64,000 nucleotides of DNA, from assembly GCA_941918925.1 (NCBI GenBank), contig OW799237.1, positions 107,602,515 to 107,666,514 on the forward strand. Reading direction: 5' to 3'. The translations under genes and the position numbers were made by a program. A model generated the notes under the pieces. It was given only the letters and a program-made list of their open reading frames with translations, ran no database searches and was not told where the DNA came from. Positions 59,206 to 64,000 of this stretch are shown one piece after another. The first letter of the stretch is position 1. Each line of letters starts with the position of its first letter. Source of the stretch: Phyto melanocephala. Lineage: Eukaryota; Arthropoda; Insecta; Diptera; Rhinophoridae.

Positions 59206-60002
59206 ATGTTTAAAATAATTTTATAACTTTAAACACTAGTTGAATAAAAAAAAATTTTAATTTGTTTGCATTCAATTATTTACAGCTGTAATTAATATCT
59301 TTTTAGTTTATTTACCTTAAATATTGTATTTCCTAAAATAAACCTTTAGTATTAAGCAAATTAAAAAAAAAAAATACAACGTTTCAAAAAACAAAATGCC
59401 ATTTATTGGGAATTTCAATTAATTGTAACAATGTGAGAAATTTTTAACAAATTTCTGCTGAAAAAGCTAAATTAATGGACTGAACGCAACAAATTACTTA
59501 ATAAAAATATTTAGGGGGAATTGAATAAGCGACTGCAGAAAAAATATATTTATATTTAAAAGTAATAAATAAAATAATAAAAAGTACGGATACCAGTTCC
59601 AAAAATCTGTATTAACCCTTGTTTCTCAAAACTCATTAAAATTATTCTTAATAATCCTTCCCTTATTACATGATGTTACGCACACACACACACACACAAT
59701 CATAGTCGTTGTGTTTGATGTTGTACTGCTTTAATGCTTGTGATTACCACATTACGGTCACGATTTTCGTTATTAAAATTTTTCTAAGAAATTAAAGTCC
59801 ATAATTTTTTTAGGGGACCAAAAAATAAGAGAAAAATGTACAACTTTGGTCACAGGTAGAAAGGCCCCAACTCGTATTTTTTACGAAATTAAGTTTTTTA
59901 GTGATTCCTTTAATATGTGCCGTTAATTATAAAAGTGGTCTGTCTAAGTCATATACTTTTTGTTTTGAGATATTTACGACCTTATTAATAACAACAAGTA
60001 AA
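59206..60002. other. AT-rich spacer with a CA microsatellite
   Basis: Contains a (CA)9 run at 59681-59698. At 59865-59906 the phrase GCCCCAACTCGTATTTTTT repeats that at 24180, and TGTGCCGTTAATTATAAAAG with GTGGTCTGTCTAAGTCA is matched in reverse complement at 63389-63424. No gene. Confidence 0.5.
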
Positions 60003-60727
60003 AGCGCTATATTCGGCCGTGCCGAATCTTATATACCCTTCACAACGTGTAGTCATGCATGTATGTTAAAAAAAACAAAAAAAAAAATAAAAAATAAAAA
60101 AAAAATTAAAAAAAAAAAATTTAAAAAAAAAATTAAAAAAAAAAATTATTATATACATATATAATATATATAAAACAAAAAAAAAAATAAAAAAAAAATT
60201 AAAAAAAAAAAATAAAAAAAAATAATAATAAAAATATATATAATATATTAAATAAAAAATAAAAAAAAAATAAAAAAAAAATTAAAAAAAAAAATTTTTA
60301 AAAAATTTAAAAAAAAATTTTTTTGCCTCAGCTGGGATTCGATGCCACGTTTTCTCTAACCAGTATACACGTTTGTATGTATGTATGTTGTTGTTGTAAT
60401 GTTGTTTTTATGAAAAGAAAATCGAGGTGGTCGTGGGTTTTTGCTCATATCTCAGTTGTTTATGTACCGATGTTTCTGATTTTCAATACCGATCTACTCC
60501 CGAATATTTCTGATATTTTAATACCTTACCCGGGTCCAACCTATGTCGGGGGGCTTCAAAAAGTTGATTTCAACATACACACGGACAGACGGTCAGACGG
60601 ACAGACGGTCAGGGCTTAATCGACTCCTCTATTCATACTTTATGGGGTCGGAAATGAAAATTGTAGAAATTTCACACGGAATGACAAACCTATATATACC
60701 CTTTTTCACTGTGTGAAGGGTATAAAA
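60003..60727 (-). repeat. dispersed repeat with hairpins at both ends
   Basis: Starts with the hairpin TTCGGC-CGT-GCCGAA (60012-60026) plus ATATACCCTTCAC, and ends with TACCCTTTTTCACTGTGTGA followed by AGGGTATAAAAA. The right part (60545-60727) is the reverse complement of the repeat at 30703-31210 (GTTGATTTCAACATACACAC, GGGGTCGGAAATGA, AATTTCACACGGAATGACAA). About 260 bp near the left is nearly pure A with some T (60065-60320), so the poly-Lys open frame there is meaningless. Confidence 0.65.
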
Positions 60728-62268
60728 AGTTGGCATAAAGTTAGCATAAAGTTTATTCATAACACACATGCTAAACTCTGGCTAACGATTTTCTGAACTC
60801 TTGTTAATGAGCTGCCAAGCGTTTGCCGACTTGTGAAAAACTGCTGTTCTGTGTCAAAAAAAAAAAATATATATAAAGAAAATAATAAAAATTTTTGTGC
60901 ACAAAAAATATATTGTTTGATTTTTTTTTTGAATTTATTTTTCAAATTTTCAAAATTGTTAGAGTAGATAGAAAACCAAAAAAAAGTCAAAATCAGGGAT
61001 GATTTACAAAAAATGGTTGCATTTTTGAAGAGTATCATACAATTTGATTGTTGATTTATGAAAAGTTGGCAGTCAGATGAAAGTTTGTTATGAATAAACT
61101 CTGTACCAACGAGTTGCCAAGCTAAATCGGCATTCTTGTGGCTAACTTTTTGTTATGAATAAGGCCGTTAATGTTTTGCGTTTGGATAAATTAAAAAATA
61201 TTTCTATATTGTGAAATATTTAAATTTTAAATTTAATTAAATTCAATTAATGAAGATTTGTTATGAATGTGCAATTTTGAGTGTGTCTCATAGGGAAATG
61301 TTGTTTCAAGAGGTTAAATTAGATTAGAATGAATGAACACACCAGAAAATTAACAATAATTTAATTAATTAATTAATTTATTTATTTATTAGTATTTTTT
61401 TTTGTAAAACTGGAGGAATGTAGGATAGTTAAAATATATATGTTTCTTCCTTTCATATTCTAGAGGTCGTATATAGTGAAAATAATCCAATATTTTCATG
61501 TATTTTTAGTCTTCCTCTTTTAGGTGAAAGACCTTAAATGGTGGAGTTCAGAGTCATCTAAAGCCGTTTTAAGAAACGTTTTATAAGGTTAAATTGTCTG
61601 AAATGTCATCCATAGGATACTAGAGTTATTGATTCAATTAATTTTTGATTAAAATAGTTTCCAATTTTATTTATAGAAGTTATTTAATTAATTAAAATTT
61701 CGCTTAAAGGTTATATACATTTTAATTAATTTTTGAAAACTTAAACTTTTTTTCAATATTTTTTAATAAGACTAACAATTTTTTTTAATGATTGGAGCAA
61801 AATCAAATAATATTCTTATTAAAAATATAAATTTTTAATAAAAATTCATATTTATTTTTTTTATGTGCTACAGTTGACATTTTTGTAAACATTATTTGGA
61901 TAGAACTAAACTGCATAGATTCTCAATCCAAATAAAACCAAAATAATTTCATATAATGAAAACATTTGTAACATAACTGTACTATTGTTATAAGTTCACA
62001 AAAACACGTGTTAGTGTCGTTGCCATTACCGTTATCAGCAAATTAAAAAAAAAAAAACAAAACAAATATTAATTTCCTGACGATGCTACACAAGGGAGTA
62101 GTGAAATATTGGAAGAATTAATAAAAAATAAAGACTATTTAAATTATTAAAAGACCTTGGGCTGCAATAATGTTAGTTAATATTTAAAAAAAAATTAACA
62201 AACCCAATTTTTAAATATTTTTGACTTAGACCATTTTGTTAACTAACGCTAAATGAATTCAATTAAAC
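60728..62268. other. AT-rich spacer
   Basis: A TTAA/TTTA-rich run at about 61362-61390 and poly(A) at 62045-62058; no gene or defined element recognised. AGTTGGCATAAAGTTAGCATAAAG (in two halves) near 60728 resembles AGTTGGCAGTCAG at 61064 and may be an old repeat. Confidence 0.4.
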
Positions 62269-62276
62269 CTTAAAAT

Positions 62277-63270
62277 TAGGGTTTTTCTTTCCCGGAATTT
62301 TTCGTTTCCCGGGAATGCGAGATTTATTTTTTAATTTCCTGGCATCCCGCAACAAAATAAATAAGATGTAAATTTATTTTTAATTAATAAAAAGTTTTTT
62401 ATTAAAAAGCATAAAATAGTCTATAATGTAAAAGAAACACTTCAAAACTATAAAAATTATTAAGTAAACTTGAATTTAAAATATAAATTGAGTAAAAATA
62501 TTTCTAATTGAAAAAAAAAATATTATTCTCTAGATGTAAGATCAAATATGAGCACAAAAAACAAAAGAACAGATACTTCAGCTATGAGATAAAAAACAAA
62601 ATCATTATAATTCGATTTCAAAAACATGTAAATACAATGTATAATTAAAAAATATAACGTAGAAATTGTTAACGACTTGGAAAATAATCTTTTTAAATGC
62701 TCAAAGCGTTTATTGACTGGTTAGAAAGTCTATTTCTGATTTTATTAACAAATTGCCCTGTTACAGAAAACACTCTTTCCCTGTTTGCCGATGTTGGACG
62801 AATAGTTACAATTGCATTTAACAAATATATATATAATATTTTAAGCTTATTGACCACTTCCCCTTAAAAAAATTTTAATCCTTTCTTTATGGAAATTTTG
62901 AAGTATTGGTAACTTGTGCTGAGTTTTTTTAAATGACGCATTAATCCGCTGGTGCTTCGGCCTTTACATGAAATTATCTTTGCACATAAAGAGCATACAG
63001 CAATGTCATCAGCCTTGTTTTCAAAAAAACTTCCATACTATTGAACTTTCCATCTAAAACAGTTTCGTTTCTTTTAATGTAAAAAAAAAAATTTAAAGTA
63101 ACACATTACCTCAAAAAGTATATCAAACTATTTGTAAAAATATTTTTAAACATGAAATTAAAAAAAAACCTTGAAGAAAATATTTTTATGAAAAAGCTAC
63201 TTTTTTCATTTCCCGGGATCCAGAAAAATAATCCCGGAAAACGGGACGGGAAATCCCGGAAAAAACCCTA
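62277..63270 (-). mobile_element. internally deleted hAT element, 994 bp
   Basis: CTTAAAAT on both sides (62269-62276, 63271-63278) is an exact 8-bp target duplication, and the ends TAGGGTTTTTC and AAAAAACCCTA are inverted, with further TTCCCGG / CCGGGAA words. On the minus strand, about 63020-62890 reads DDIAVCSLCAKIISCKGRST followed by SGLMRHLK, a BED zinc finger, and 62820-62690 reads IRPTSANRERVFSVTGQFVN then KIRNRLSNQSINAL, the hAT C-terminal dimerisation domain. The RNase H-like catalytic middle is missing. A non-autonomous deletion derivative with both termini intact. Confidence 0.9.
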
Positions 63271-63388
63271 CTTAAAATAACAAAAATTTATAAATAGTTA
63301 ATTTTTGACAACATCATTAAAATCACATTGCACTAATTCAGTTTAAAGTAATATAGTGTGAAGGAACTGATAAAATTAATTTTTTTTT

Positions 63389-63690
63389 TTGACTTAGACC
63401 ACTTTCATAACTAACGGCACATATAAGTTTGTCATTCCGTTTGTAAATTGTAAAAAAATTCGTTTGCGACTCTATAAGGTATATATTCTGGATTCTGAAT
63501 TAATTCAGCTAAGTCTGTCTGTCTGTCCGTGTGTATGTTGAAATTAACTCTTTGAGGACCCAACGTATAATTAAGACTATTTTATGGCATCAATTAATCA
63601 GATATGCTTTCGGGAATTTTTCTATTAAAAATCTGTTCTGTATGCACATTATAAGGCGAGATATAAGCTAAAAAAAACACGATTATCTCT
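63389..63690 (+). repeat. dispersed repeat fragment
   Basis: GACTTAGACCACTTTCATAA with CTAACGGCACATATAA is the reverse complement of 59925-59962. Then GTTTGTCATTCCGTTTGT, GTATATATTCTGG, GTCTGTCTGTCTGTCCGTG and GTATGTTGAAATTAACTC follow the order of the repeat at 30955-31080. Old and without clear ends. Confidence 0.55.
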
Positions 63691-64000
63691 GTTTTTTACC
63701 CCAAAAAAGTCTAGTTTTGCAGCTCCTATACAACTTCTTGAAACGTTTGTTACGTACTTATATATAAAATATGTATCTTTGGCAATATTTACAATTGTTC
63801 AATTACCGATGAAGATGAAGACAAAAAATGTTAATTAAGAGTTCAGATAATTATATTATAATACATGTAATTTAAAAATTTCTTAAAAAATTGCAAATTG
63901 TAATTCTTTAAACTTAGAGTTTAGAAGTTGTTACAAAGAAAGCTGGGAAATTCCTTCAAAATCTATATAACAATTTTTTTCGTGATTTTTTTCGTGATTT
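63691..64000. other. AT-rich sequence at the window edge
   Basis: Nothing recognisable. The last bases repeat TTTTTTCGTGATT twice. Confidence 0.4.

Noticed and set aside
59901..60164. 87-codon Lys-rich frame
   Set aside because: The C-terminal half is translation of an A-rich low-complexity tract.
1..64000. tRNA and rRNA genes
   Set aside because: Looked for B-box-like GGTTCGAATCC and conserved rRNA words by eye; none convincing. A covariance-model scan would be decisive.

Overview
The window is AT-rich nuclear DNA of a higher (probably calyptrate, blowfly-like) dipteran. Intron-containing genes have fly-type splice sites, and the closest matches I can recall for the proteins are Drosophila eEF1alpha1, Kdm4A and Cul1. 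The intergenic DNA is full of decayed DNA transposons, MITEs and LINE ends. No bacterial operon, CRISPR array, rRNA or tRNA was recognised. Family assignments come from memory of the protein families, with no database search.

Layout of the gene-bearing part (about 2-26 kb): eEF1alpha1 (2381-3772, minus, intronless CDS); Kdm4A, a JmjN/JmjC histone lysine demethylase (7665-12093, plus, three coding exons); Cul1, the SCF ubiquitin-ligase scaffold (20376-17896, minus, three coding exons), convergent with Kdm4A; a complete but mutated Tc1-like transposon (22525-24147); and a FAM174-family single-pass membrane protein (26034-25088, minus, two exons). These are unrelated housekeeping or chromatin genes, not a functional cluster.

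From 26 kb to the end the DNA is mostly non-coding. Two short coding-like segments stand out: an exon with a clean splice acceptor encoding a conserved-looking C-terminal membrane segment (32911-32708, minus), and a 54-codon ATG ORF with a Trp-Cys-Cys-Trp N-terminus (46961-46797, minus). They may be first and last coding exons of one small membrane-protein gene with a roughly 14 kb intron; both reading phases fit, but the link is inference.

The transposon content is unusually readable. A 1383-bp P-element-superfamily relic (42320-43702) has exact 27-bp inverted termini, an exact 8-bp target duplication and a THAP-like zinc-finger remnant. A 994-bp internally deleted hAT element (62277-63270) keeps both a BED finger and a dimerisation-domain remnant. 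A three-copy MITE family of about 248 bp has 4-bp AT-rich target duplications; one copy sits inside a dead mariner. Two 3-bp-TSD (TTA) Harbinger-like MITEs occur. A LINE family ending in CCTAA repeats is present twice, once with a 12-bp target duplication inside a foldback-like minisatellite element and once broken by a 740-bp AT-rich inverted-repeat insertion. There are at least five mariner relics and several dispersed repeats, including Helitron-like short repeats ending in CTAGT.
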